Made by a program: the position numbers and the translations under genes. Shown one piece after another: positions 7,776 to 15,439 of a stretch of 18,574 bases of DNA; within the stretch, counting starts at the first letter, position 1; every line of letters starts with the position of its first letter. The stretch lies in contig CAMPCR010000016.1 of NCBI GenBank assembly GCA_946646575.1, positions 1 through 18,574 on the forward strand. The letters are read 5' to 3'. This DNA comes from UBA3222 sp002363035 (lineage in GTDB: Bacteria; Verrucomicrobiota; Verrucomicrobiia; Opitutales; UBA9783). Under the pieces are notes generated by a model. It was given only the letters and a program-made list of their open reading frames with translations. It made no database searches and had not been told where the DNA came from.

Positions 7776-7974
7776 TAACACCAACACCCGAAATTTTATG
7801 AATAACACGATGTTTAAAAATATGATGTCCTCACCCGACTACTATAACGACTTCGGCAATCGCCGAAGCTACAACGAACTCTCGGACGCTTACGACGAGC
7901 AACTCAATCGCATCGCCGACCTTGAATGCCGGCTTGCGGAATTGGAGGAACAGCTGAAACAGGCGCGACACTGA
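7768..7974 (+). CDS. Short coiled-coil protein
   Basis: A 68-residue protein, or 58 if it starts at the internal ATG at 7798. The first part is Asn/Met-rich ('MNNTMFKNMM'). The last 30 residues form a clear heptad-type coiled coil ('LSDAYDEQLNRIADLECRLAELEEQLKQA'). The ATG at 7768 overlaps the preceding gene by 8 bases with GGAAG about 10 bases upstream, and the TGA shares one base with the next start codon. It occupies the place where siphophages carry tail assembly chaperones and the tape measure, but it is far too short for a tape measure. It may be a small assembly factor or a relic. No family recognised. Confidence 0.62.
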   Translation: MHDNTNTRNFMNNTMFKNMMSSPDYYNDFGNRRSYNELSDAYDEQLNRIADLECRLAELEEQLKQARH

Positions 7975-9680
7975 TGGCTTGGTTTTTATCCTGCAAGGCA
8001 CCCGATAAGCGCGTTCAGAAGAAATCTCTGTCCGAATGGGGCATTTTCAACGTCGAGCGGCACGTTCTTAATCAGGGAACCGACACACTGACGTTTCAAA
8101 CAACTTCATCGGCGCAATCCTTCGCCGCCGAGAGCGTGATTGAAATTTTCAAAGACGACATACGTTGGTTCTGCGGACGCATCACGCAAACCCCCTGTTT
8201 TTACGGCGCAACGCAAGAATTGGCAACCTGCCGTGTTTCGGGACCCGCGTGGTACCTGGAACATCTGGTGTTCCAACAGCCGTGGGAGTATTTCAAGGAC
8301 GGAACGGGAAAAACCGAAATCGTTCCGCGCAGCGTGTGCCTGCTGGGACAGGATAAAGACGGGAAACCCGTGAACGCCGCGCAATGCCTGCGGGATATTG
8401 TCACCTACGCCCAAAACCACGGCGCACCGATTGCCTGCGGCGATATTGTCGGATTTGATTTCGCCTTTCCCTGCGAAACCGTTCGCGATTGCAGTTGCGC
8501 CGAAGCATTGATGAAGATTTTGCGCTGGACGCCCGATGCGGTCGTTTGGTTCGACTACGCAACGCCGCAACCGACGTTGCGGATCGCGCGCGCCGATCGT
8601 CTCGGAACAACCGCTTTATCGCTCTCGAAGTGTTCGCAATTTTCGATGGTTCCGAGGAACGATTTGCAAATCAAGGCCGTCGTACTGAAGTACGAACATT
8701 CACATTCTCAATCGGGCGAAACCCGGCAAACCGTTACGACGGACGCCTACCCGAACAAAGACGCAGGCGAAGGCTTCAATGCACTGGTGCTGACGATTGA
8801 ACTGGAAGGCACGCATTCGCACGTTCAGGAGCAGTATGTGGAAACAAAACCCATCGAAACCGCTTCGGTCGCCTGGTGGAAGGATCATTTTCCCTGTTTG
8901 AGTCAAACGGCGGATAAGGACATTCAAATTTCCAACGTGCGCTGTTCGACGAAACTGAAAAATGAACTGACCAAAGGAGCCGTTGCGCCGTGGATGGGAT
9001 GCCGCGCGGAGTATGCAACGATTACCGCCGACGTCAGTTACAAAACCGCCGACAGCGCGATCGAAAACCGAACGTTTTCCCTTAAATTTTGCGCCACCGA
9101 TGCCGTTTCGCGCACCTATCGAAAAGTAATTTTCCTCAGCGAAGGCACGGAACCGCCGAAGCATTTGGCAAAAATTATCTACGACGCCGCGCACTGCCTG
9201 CGTTACGAAGGTCAATTGCGTCTGGAATGCGAAGAATTATCCAATTCCTTTATGGGACAAACGCTGAATTTTACCGACGGTCACGCCGAATGGCGCAAAT
9301 TGCGGCTCCCGGTGCAGGAAGAACGCTCCTTTTTGGATTCGGGAACGGTACAACTGAAATTCGGCGCGCCGAAGCAACTCGGCCCAAATGACCTTTGCCA
9401 GCTGATGCACACACACCGCATGCGAACCATCACGGAAGATACGAACGCACGCTTTGCCGCCAAACGCTCCGGAAGCACCAAAACGTACTTCCCGCACATG
9501 ACGCCGTTGGTCAATTCGATGATCGACCGCGGACAGTGCAAACAGCTGACGATTAAGGATAAAAACAAGAAGGTGATCCTCAATGCCGCCGCGTTGCCGG
9601 AAAAAACCGAAATCAAACTCAAAGAATTTGCCGTTGTGGAAAACGGCGAACTGAAGACCGTTTGGATCCCGTCCTCTTAA
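7974..9680 (+). CDS. Phage tail hub / baseplate-like protein, Cys-rich
   Basis: A 568-residue protein, the largest of the phage block. The N-terminal part is beta-rich ('DTLTFQTTSSAQSFAAESVIEIFKDDIRWFCGRI'), as in hub proteins of the gpD/gp27 or distal tail type. A helix-rich middle has 'ALMKILRWTPDAVVWFDY', followed by long beta segments. The C-terminus has 'FGAPKQLGPNDL', a motif I associate with tail proteins of related Verrucomicrobiota prophages (memory, not verified). It contains 19 cysteines by my count, unusual for a cytoplasmically assembled virion protein. The ATG at 7974 shares a base with the preceding TGA. An upstream in-frame start at 7926 lies inside the previous gene and was rejected. 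Call by layout and position. Confidence 0.6.
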   Translation: MAWFLSCKAPDKRVQKKSLSEWGIFNVERHVLNQGTDTLTFQTTSSAQSFAAESVIEIFKDDIRWFCGRITQTPCFYGATQELATCRVSGPAWYLEHLVFQQPWEYFKDGTGKTEIVPRSVCLLGQDKDGKPVNAAQCLRDIVTYAQNHGAPIACGDIVGFDFAFPCETVRDCSCAEALMKILRWTPDAVVWFDYATPQPTLRIARADRLGTTALSLSKCSQFSMVPRNDLQIKAVVLKYEHSHSQSGETRQTVTTDAYPNKDAGEGFNALVLTIELEGTHSHVQEQYVETKPIETASVAWWKDHFPCLSQTADKDIQISNVRCSTKLKNELTKGAVAPWMGCRAEYATITADVSYKTADSAIENRTFSLKFCATDAVSRTYRKVIFLSEGTEPPKHLAKIIYDAAHCLRYEGQLRLECEELSNSFMGQTLNFTDGHAEWRKLRLPVQEERSFLDSGTVQLKFGAPKQLGPNDLCQLMHTHRMRTITEDTNARFAAKRSGSTKTYFPHMTPLVNSMIDRGQCKQLTIKDKNKKVILNAAALPEKTEIKLKEFAVVENGELKTVWIPSS

Positions 9681-9738
9681 ATTTCCGCTTCATCGTCCGA
9701 TTTTTCGTCAAATGAACGCCTTTTAACACCACGCTGCC

Positions 9739-10464
9739 ATGCAACCGTACCGCACTTTCGTCAACGCCCTCGGGGTCAGCAACGCCATCCTGCTTCACCC
9801 CGAAACACCCTATAATTTCGCCACCGTACGCGTCCCGCTGAAAACTTACTCTCATTGGTATTGGAACTTAAAAAAACTGACGATTGCGTACCACTACCGC
9901 ATCGACGACGATCACATCAAACACCTGCTGGAGTTGGAACCGCGGGCGACATCGGACTTACTTGACCGCATTCGCGGTTTCAATCCGTGGAATTTCGAAG
10001 CATCCGATGCCAAAGCCAAAACAAAAACGCGCGTCACTCTCGGTCTCGGCATGCCGTTCGATGCTTCCGTTCCGATCGCTCAACGAAACCAAATCGGGCA
10101 AAATAACGATGCGGCGTTCAAGAAGGCGCAACAACAGAGCACCGAACTTTCCAAAAAACTTCCGCGTTTGTGCACCGATAAACTGCTACCATTGGAAACA
10201 CCGATCGGCATTAACTTTCGTTTCGGCGAAGACGGCTATTCCATGGACAACCCGAATATGGTCGAATTCGAAATTCGCACCGCTCCGACCCCGAATGTTC
10301 GCACCAACTGGCATACTCTCAGCACCCTGAACACCGCTTTGATGGAGCAAACGTTTCCCGTCGAACTGCGTTCCCTTTATTCACCGAACGAAATCGAAGG
10401 TGAATTGATTGAATTTACAATTACGCCCGAATTTTATACGTTCGAGAAAACAGAGCAGGCATAA
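9739..10464 (+). CDS. Hypothetical protein, last gene of the phage block
   Basis: A 241-residue protein without signal peptide or membrane segments. It has a central helical, Lys/Gln-rich stretch ('RNQIGQNNDAAFKKAQQQSTELSKKL', about 113-140) flanked by beta-rich parts with many aromatic and Pro residues ('YSHWYWNLKKLTIAYHYRI', 'PNEIEGELIEFTITPEFYTF'). I recognise no family. It follows the hub-like gene after 58 bases on the same strand with similar codon use, so it is likely a virion or tail-tip protein. No gene follows it on this strand before the oppositely oriented lspA. Confidence 0.6.
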   Translation: MQPYRTFVNALGVSNAILLHPETPYNFATVRVPLKTYSHWYWNLKKLTIAYHYRIDDDHIKHLLELEPRATSDLLDRIRGFNPWNFEASDAKAKTKTRVTLGLGMPFDASVPIAQRNQIGQNNDAAFKKAQQQSTELSKKLPRLCTDKLLPLETPIGINFRFGEDGYSMDNPNMVEFEIRTAPTPNVRTNWHTLSTLNTALMEQTFPVELRSLYSPNEIEGELIEFTITPEFYTFEKTEQA

Positions 10465-10650
10465 GGGATGTTGTGACGCCGCGAAAAAATAAGTTTGTGC
10501 TTTGTCGGTTTTAAAGCTGGTCTATCGACAACCGACGAGAATAAACAGCGAAAGATCTCGACCCCTCCGCCTCCGCTTTGCATTTTCAACACTCTCTGAA
10601 AGCACCAAGACGAAACTGCCGATATCCTTGTACAACGTTTCTTTCCTTCA

Positions 10651-10675
10651 CCGTAAAAACAAACTTATTTTACGG
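10651..10675. repeat. Stem-loop in the convergent intergenic region
   Basis: A perfect 8-bp stem (10651-10658 with 10668-10675) encloses a 9-base loop. Loop and right arm also form one copy of a 13-bp inverted repeat whose partner is at 10486-10498. No T run follows on either strand, so an intrinsic terminator is not clearly supported. Confidence 0.6.
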
Positions 10676-10710
10676 AGCACATCGGAACCCGTCGAAGGTT
10701 CTTATGCTCC
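10674..10710. repeat. Two-part stem-loop downstream of lspA
   Basis: The outer 6-bp stem (10674-10679 with 10705-10710) and inner 5-bp stem (GAACC with GGTTC, 10685-10689 and 10697-10701) form an interrupted hairpin. It shares two bases with the preceding stem-loop, so the two would be alternatives. It is 34 bases beyond the lspA stop on the - strand and may help end or protect that transcript. Confidence 0.5.
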
Positions 10711-10743
10711 GTACGCCTTTTGAACCCGAAAAAACAGGCAATT

Positions 10744-11193
10744 TCAACCCTCTTTCATCGCCCCGCCGCCGAACATCAGCCACAGACACGTTCCCGTAAT
10801 GGCGATATCGGCGACATTAAAGCACGGCCAATGCCATGATTGAATGTAAAAATCCAAAAAATCCGTTACATACCCGCGCGCAAAGCGATCGATCGTATTG
10901 CCGACCATTCCGCCCGTCAGGAAGCCGCTTGTCATCGGGTGTTTTTGAATGAAAGAACGAAAAAAAACGCACAAAAGAAGGACGAAAACAATTCCCAACC
11001 ACGCCAACACCTGCGTGTAATCCGCACCCAAGCCCCAAATGCTCCCGCTGTTGGTCGTCAGCGTTAAAGAAAAGAAATTCGGAATAATCGGCAAATGATA
11101 CGGTTCAAAATGCAACGCAACCGCCTTTGTCAGCTGATCCGCCGCGACCGTTCCGAAGGCAATGAAAAACCAAGTCCGAAACGTTTTACTCAT
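10744..11193 (-). CDS. lspA: Lipoprotein signal peptidase (signal peptidase II)
   Basis: LspA is the inner-membrane aspartyl protease that removes signal peptides from lipid-modified prolipoproteins. The 149-residue product has the usual four membrane segments, including 'WFFIAFGTVAADQLTKAVAL' with the conserved 'DQLTK', and 'VLAWLGIVFVLLLCVFF'. Both catalytic motifs are present: 'GNTIDRFARGYVTDFLDF' (family 'N-ID-----V-DF-D') and 'FNVADIAI' (family 'FN-AD--I'). The ATG at 11193 overlaps the end of the dksA-like gene by 8 bases, implying translational coupling. A longer frame reaching 11355 lies inside that upstream gene. It is the last gene of the ileS operon, a common neighbourhood for lspA. 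Confidence 0.95.
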   Translation of the reverse strand: MSKTFRTWFFIAFGTVAADQLTKAVALHFEPYHLPIIPNFFSLTLTTNSGSIWGLGADYTQVLAWLGIVFVLLLCVFFRSFIQKHPMTSGFLTGGMVGNTIDRFARGYVTDFLDFYIQSWHWPCFNVADIAITGTCLWLMFGGGAMKEG

Positions 11194-11779
11194 CCGACAA
11201 CTCATCGGGTGTGTACGAAAATCCTTCTCTGTCTGCATTCGTATCCAATTCCTCCTCTTCCGAAGAAAACGCATCGGAACGAAATGCTTCCGCCTGCCGT
11301 TGCCCTTCCAACGAGTAACGCGTGTAGGGAATGGCAGACAGTCGTTCAAGCGCAATCGGTTTGCGCGTTAATTCACAAACGCCGTAGGTACCCTTAAAAA
11401 TACGCTCGATCGCATCTTTGACCTCCGCAAGCGTTCGCGATCGATCAAATACGAACTCCAACAATTCCTCATCGCCTTCCTCGGACGCAACATTTCCATC
11501 CGTCAGAAGCGTTTGCAGACGCAACAGCTTGCGATAAAACGGCTCCCATTTCTTTGGAACGGAAGCTTCTTTTTTCGGAACCGACGGCTTCGGTTGAACA
11601 CCGAGAATATCCGCCGGCGAAGCGGTATGCAAAACACGTTCTTGAGATACCGCAACTCCCGACGGTTTCCCGCCCGTCAATTTCTTCGAATCCTTCGAAG
11701 ACGCATTGCCCGAAGCATTTTTCAAAGCATCACCCCTACGTTCCGACGGCGACTTATTTTTCTTTCCATGAAAACCCAT
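11186..11779 (-). CDS. DksA/TraR-family transcription factor with lost zinc finger
   Basis: DksA-like proteins enter the RNA polymerase secondary channel and adjust rRNA and stress transcription with ppGpp. The 197-residue product has a long basic, low-complexity N-terminus (1-45), 'ASPADILG' and 'VPKKWEPFYRKLLRLQTLL' (start of the coiled coil), an acidic coiled-coil region with 'LAEVKDAIERIFKGTYGVCE', and the finger-like 'PIALERLSAIPYTRYSLEGQ'. Of the four zinc-binding positions only C135 is kept; T138, S156 and G159 occupy the others. Start: the ATG at 11779 has GGAAGG nine bases upstream. The ATG at 11818, overlapping the ileS stop (TAATG), is an alternative adding 13 basic residues. It is coupled to lspA by overlap. 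Confidence 0.85.
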   Translation of the reverse strand: MGFHGKKNKSPSERRGDALKNASGNASSKDSKKLTGGKPSGVAVSQERVLHTASPADILGVQPKPSVPKKEASVPKKWEPFYRKLLRLQTLLTDGNVASEEGDEELLEFVFDRSRTLAEVKDAIERIFKGTYGVCELTRKPIALERLSAIPYTRYSLEGQRQAEAFRSDAFSSEEEELDTNADREGFSYTPDELSDE

Positions 11780-11817
11780 TTTCCGCATCCTTCCCTGTAT
11801 GCAACGCCGTTGCTCCA

Positions 11818-14613
11818 TTATAAACTCTGCTTCCGAAACCGCAACACGTCCGCGCAACGCTCCGAAACGGCTCCGAAACCTTCCACTTCCACCAGTTTAT
11901 CGACCCACCGCCAGGTGCGCGGACAACGCACACCGTCGGCATGTTTCACGATCACGTCGCAAGCATCGCCGTCGCTTTCCTTAACATGTACGGCGGAAAC
12001 GATAAAGCACTCCGGCAATTGTTCGCGATACGTTTGCGCCAACGGGCACCATGCGTTTTGCTTACCGATCGCAATAAGCACCTGCGCATCCAGCGACTGA
12101 CCGATGACCTTTTGTTGTCGCGCCTTCTCCAGTTCAAACTGTACCTTTTCGCGCAAACGAAACAGCTCGGCAAAATCCTTCACGACGCGCTCGTCATCCC
12201 ACTGCGGGTTTGGTTTCGGGAAATCTTCCAAATGAATCGATTGTTGATAACCGAAGTCGGAATTTCCCCATAAGTACCCCCAGGCTTCATCGGCGGTAAA
12301 GGTTAAAATCGGTGCCGTCAGTTTCAACAACGTTTGACAAATCTCAAACAGCACCGTTTGCGCCGAACGCCGCTCCAAACCGTCTGCACGCAACGTATAA
12401 AGGCGATCCTTTAAAATATCATGATACCGCGCCGACAAAGTCAGTGTACAAAAACGGTTCACCGCCTGATAAACTTTGTGAAAATCATACCCTTCGTACG
12501 CCGCCGTAACTTCCCGAATGAGCGCATTCGTTTCCGTCAGCGCCCAACGATCCATGTCGAGCAACCGATCGTACGGCACTTTATCTTTCGCAGGATCAAA
12601 ATCATACAAATTACCCAACTGAAACCGCAGAGTATTTCGCAACGTGCGATAGGTCGCAATCACGTGTTGCAGGATGGTCTCGGACACGGGAATATCATCC
12701 TTGTAATCCTCGGACGCAATCCACAAACGCACAATGTCCGCGCCGTATTTGCCGACATACGCATCGGCGGTCTGTGGTTTGTCGGCATTGGCGGAACTTT
12801 TGGAAATTTTCTTCCGCTCTTCGTCCACGAAAAAGCCGTGCGTAAGAACGGTCTTATAAGGCGCGCAATCGCCGTCGACCAACGCCGTCATCAACGACGA
12901 TTGGAACCAACCGCGATGTTGGTCACTGCCCTCCAAATATAAATCCGCCGGGAACCAATCGTTCGGCTTTAAAACCGCCGCATGACTGCAACCCGAATCA
13001 ATCCACACATCCAGCGTATCGGAACTTTTTTTCAAAGTTCCCTGCCAATTTTTCGGCAAAGGAATGCCTTCCAATAACGTTTTTTCATCGTTCTCGAACC
13101 ACCATTGCGTTCCGTATTTTTCGATTTTGTCGCACAGTGCCTCAATCACGTCCGCATCCAACAACGGCTGATTATTCTCATCAAAAAACGCCGGCAACGG
13201 AAGTCCCCAGGTACGTTGACGGCTGATGCACCAATCGGGACGCGCCGCAACGGAACCGAGAATGCGCTTCTTTCCCCAATCGGGCAACCACTGCACTTTC
13301 TCAATCGCCGCCTTTGCCTTTTGTTTCAAAGCATCCAGACGGATAAACCACTGTGGCAAAGCGCGCGCAATAACAGGGGACTTCGAACGCCAGCAGTGCG
13401 GATACGAATGCATATAAGGCGCTTCGTGCAAAAGTGCATTTTTTTCTTTCAATAACGCAATCACCGCCTCATTCGCCGGCGAATTGCCCTTCGGCGTCCA
13501 AACGGCTTTCCCGACCAATTCCGCCGGCATACCGCCCTCCGACATCAGACAGCCGTTATCATCCACGGGGCAGGCGATTTCCAGGTCATATTTCAACCCC
13601 GTCAGATAGTCATCCATTCCGTGTCCCGGAGCCGTATGCACGCAACCCGTTCCCGCATCCAGAGTGACATAATCGGCACAAACAACGGGACTTTCGAAAT
13701 TCAGAAACGGATGCCGCGTTCTCATGCCTTCCAAGTCTTTACCAAGGAACGTTTTTCCGCGCACAACATCTTTCAAACCGCAATCCTTGATAAACGCTTC
13801 CGCCAACCCCTCCGCCGCCAAGTACGTTTCGTTCCCGACTTTCAAGGCAATATATTGCAAATTCGGCGCAACGGCGATCGCGCGGTTTGCGGGCATCGTC
13901 CACGGCGTCGTCGTCCAAATCACCACAAAGGAATTTGTATCCAACCCATACTTTTCGGGCTCCGAAATCCGAAATTTCACCCAAATACTCGCGCTTGTGA
14001 CCTCCTTATATTCGATCTCCGCCTCCGCCAGCGCGGTTTTACACGGAATCGACCAATAAACGGGCTTTTTGCTGCGATAGACCCAACCGACGCGCACAAA
14101 CTTCGCAAACGTTCGCAGCACATTCGCTTCGTAAGCGGGATTTTTCGTCTGATAGGCGTGCTCCCAATCCGCCAAGACACCCAACCGACGAAATTGCTTC
14201 TCCTGTTTTTTGATAAAACTGTCGGAAAACTGCGCACAGGCTTTTCGCATCGCAACGGGATTGTTCAATAACTCCGGCTGTTCTTTGGCGACTTTGTGCT
14301 CAATCGGCAACCCGTGGCAGTCCCAACCCGGGATGTACGGCGTCGAAAACCCGCACATGCTCTTGTAACGCAGAATGATATCCTTTAAGATCTTATTCAG
14401 CGCGGTTCCGATGTGCACATCGCCGTTTGTGAACGGCGGACCGTCATGAAGCAGAAAACGGGGATTGTTTGCGTTTTTTTTCCGAATTTTTTCGTATAAA
14501 CGTCCCTCATCCCACTTTTGTAACCGCTCCTGTTCGCGCCTGACCAGTTCCGCCTTCATTGGAAACGCGGTTTTCGGCAAATTTAACGTCTCTTTTAAGG
14601 ATTTTTCGCTCAT
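11818..14613 (-). CDS. ileS: Isoleucine--tRNA ligase
   Basis: IleRS charges tRNA-Ile and edits misactivated valine. The 931-residue product has a class I catalytic core with 'HIGT' at 67-70 (HIGH motif), 'PGWDCHGLPIE', 'ISRQRTWG' and 'KISKS' at about 601 (KMSKS motif). The editing domain shows 'TTTPWTMPANRAI' and 'GTGCVHTAPGHG'. The anticodon-binding domain follows. The C-terminal zinc finger keeps the spacing of the Escherichia coli enzyme but has C897-x2-T900 and S917-x2-C920, so two of four cysteines are missing. The ATG at 14613 begins the family-like 'MSEKSLKETLNLPKT'. A TTG at 14661 would add 16 residues that overlap the promoter-proximal region. It is the first gene of the operon with dksA and lspA. 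Confidence 0.96.
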   Translation of the reverse strand: MSEKSLKETLNLPKTAFPMKAELVRREQERLQKWDEGRLYEKIRKKNANNPRFLLHDGPPFTNGDVHIGTALNKILKDIILRYKSMCGFSTPYIPGWDCHGLPIEHKVAKEQPELLNNPVAMRKACAQFSDSFIKKQEKQFRRLGVLADWEHAYQTKNPAYEANVLRTFAKFVRVGWVYRSKKPVYWSIPCKTALAEAEIEYKEVTSASIWVKFRISEPEKYGLDTNSFVVIWTTTPWTMPANRAIAVAPNLQYIALKVGNETYLAAEGLAEAFIKDCGLKDVVRGKTFLGKDLEGMRTRHPFLNFESPVVCADYVTLDAGTGCVHTAPGHGMDDYLTGLKYDLEIACPVDDNGCLMSEGGMPAELVGKAVWTPKGNSPANEAVIALLKEKNALLHEAPYMHSYPHCWRSKSPVIARALPQWFIRLDALKQKAKAAIEKVQWLPDWGKKRILGSVAARPDWCISRQRTWGLPLPAFFDENNQPLLDADVIEALCDKIEKYGTQWWFENDEKTLLEGIPLPKNWQGTLKKSSDTLDVWIDSGCSHAAVLKPNDWFPADLYLEGSDQHRGWFQSSLMTALVDGDCAPYKTVLTHGFFVDEERKKISKSSANADKPQTADAYVGKYGADIVRLWIASEDYKDDIPVSETILQHVIATYRTLRNTLRFQLGNLYDFDPAKDKVPYDRLLDMDRWALTETNALIREVTAAYEGYDFHKVYQAVNRFCTLTLSARYHDILKDRLYTLRADGLERRSAQTVLFEICQTLLKLTAPILTFTADEAWGYLWGNSDFGYQQSIHLEDFPKPNPQWDDERVVKDFAELFRLREKVQFELEKARQQKVIGQSLDAQVLIAIGKQNAWCPLAQTYREQLPECFIVSAVHVKESDGDACDVIVKHADGVRCPRTWRWVDKLVEVEGFGAVSERCADVLRFRKQSL

Positions 14614-14666
14614 CTTCGCTGTACGCACCCTCTCTGAAAGAATTTTTTTTAGATAAGTCAAGTGCT

Positions 14667-14696
14667 TTTATATAGGTTTTTCTCATAAAAATTCAA
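14667..14696 (-). promoter_or_regulatory. Candidate promoter for the ileS operon
   Basis: On the - strand, TTGAAT (14696-14691) is followed after 16 bases by TATATA (14674-14669), or after 18 bases by TATAAA (14672-14667). This is a good sigma-70-type match in an AT-rich gap, 53 bases or more upstream of the ileS start codon. Sequence-only call. Confidence 0.6.
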
Positions 14697-14769
14697 TATA
14701 TCTTCGATGACTACAAAAATGATTGTTTCCCACCGAAAAAATTGTTTGGATTTAAGCAATTAAAGACGC

Positions 14770-14853
14770 GCTTGAGTGGCGGAATGGCAGACGCGTCGGA
14801 TTTAGGATCCGATGCCGTAAGGCGTAAGGGTTCGAGTCCCTTCTCAAGCACCA
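14770..14853 (+). tRNA. tRNA-Leu (anticodon UAG)
   Basis: An 84-base class II tRNA with encoded CCA. The acceptor stem GCTTGAG pairs perfectly with CTCAAGC. The anticodon stem TCGGA/TCCGA closes the loop TTTAGGA, giving anticodon TAG (reads CUN Leu codons). The long variable arm (GCC-GTAA-GGC) and the TTCGAGTCC T arm support Leu. It is divergent from ileS and only 29 bases before the NUDIX gene. Confidence 0.97.
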
Positions 14854-14882
14854 TCGATAACCGTACGTACCAATAATTCATT

Positions 14883-15422
14883 ATGCATCGTCAACCGCTC
14901 CTTCAATTGTTAAATGCCTACGAACCTTGCGACGATAACGAAGCTTCTTTGAAAAGGAAGATGCTCAATTTCGTCACCGCGCACAGGGATTGCTTCGAAC
15001 GCACCTGCCGCGAAGGTCATATTACCGCTTCCGCGTGGATTGTGAACTTTACGGGCGATCAATTTTTACTGACATTACACAAAAAACTCAAACTGTGGCT
15101 TCCGCTCGGCGGGCATCCCGAAGCATGCGACCTGTATGACATTCATCGCACGGCTCTTAGAGAAGCACAGGAAGAGTCGGGATTAAAGTCCCTGGCGCTT
15201 GTTTCAAAAGACATTTTTGACATCTGCATCACGGATCACCTTGCGTACGACTTCAATTTTCTGCTTCAAACGCAGGATCCGAACGACACCATCAAAATTT
15301 CAGACGAATCTATCGATTTACGGTGGTTTTCGGAGTTACCCGAGCAGGTAAAAGATATAGAAAATCTCAAGCGACTGTATCGGAAATGGAAACGATGGAC
15401 GGAAGATAAAGCGAAAAATTGA
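14883..15422 (+). CDS. NUDIX hydrolase
   Basis: NUDIX enzymes cleave nucleoside diphosphates linked to other groups; the substrate here is unknown. The 179-residue protein has the box as 'GGH' at 76-78 and 'REAQEESG' at 93-100, which carries the metal-binding glutamates. The box is two residues longer than in the relatives I recall ('GGHADGDEDLLAVALREAEEESG'), and the usual first Glu position is not conserved. An N-terminal helical lead (1-45) and the strand 'ITASAWIVNFTGDQFLLTLHKKLKLWLPLGG' fit standard NUDIX topology. The C-terminus is a Lys/Arg-rich helix. The ATG at 14883 has no Shine-Dalgarno sequence, and the gene may be read through from the tRNA promoter. The secreted hydrolase gene follows 17 bases after its stop. 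Confidence 0.88.
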   Translation: MHRQPLLQLLNAYEPCDDNEASLKRKMLNFVTAHRDCFERTCREGHITASAWIVNFTGDQFLLTLHKKLKLWLPLGGHPEACDLYDIHRTALREAQEESGLKSLALVSKDIFDICITDHLAYDFNFLLQTQDPNDTIKISDESIDLRWFSELPEQVKDIENLKRLYRKWKRWTEDKAKN

Positions 15423-15439
15423 GAAATGGCACGAAAGAG

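Larger units (their letters stand above)
10465..10743. other. Gene-free junction between phage block and host operon
   Basis: No convincing gene is present. Short open frames here lack start signals and family features. The stretch lies between two converging transcription units (phage block on +, lspA on -). It contains a 13-bp inverted repeat at 10486-10498 and 10659-10671 and two stem-loops, described separately. It may be a bidirectional stop region or the scar of the element's right end. Confidence 0.6.

Noticed and set aside
10502..10799. Two short + strand open frames after the last phage gene
   Set aside because: No start signals, they overlap each other and the lspA 3' end, and they run through hairpins; codon choice is unlike the neighbours.
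12421..14271. Several + strand frames opposite ileS
   Set aside because: Shadows of the synthetase gene; Arg/Ile/His-rich products without motifs.
14614..14661. TTG start extending IleRS by 16 residues
   Set aside because: The family-like N-terminus begins at 14613, and the extension overlaps the promoter-proximal leader.
14724..14769. Two TTGTTT boxes before tRNA-Leu as a promoter
   Set aside because: No acceptable -10 box at the right distance from either, so the tRNA promoter is not placed.
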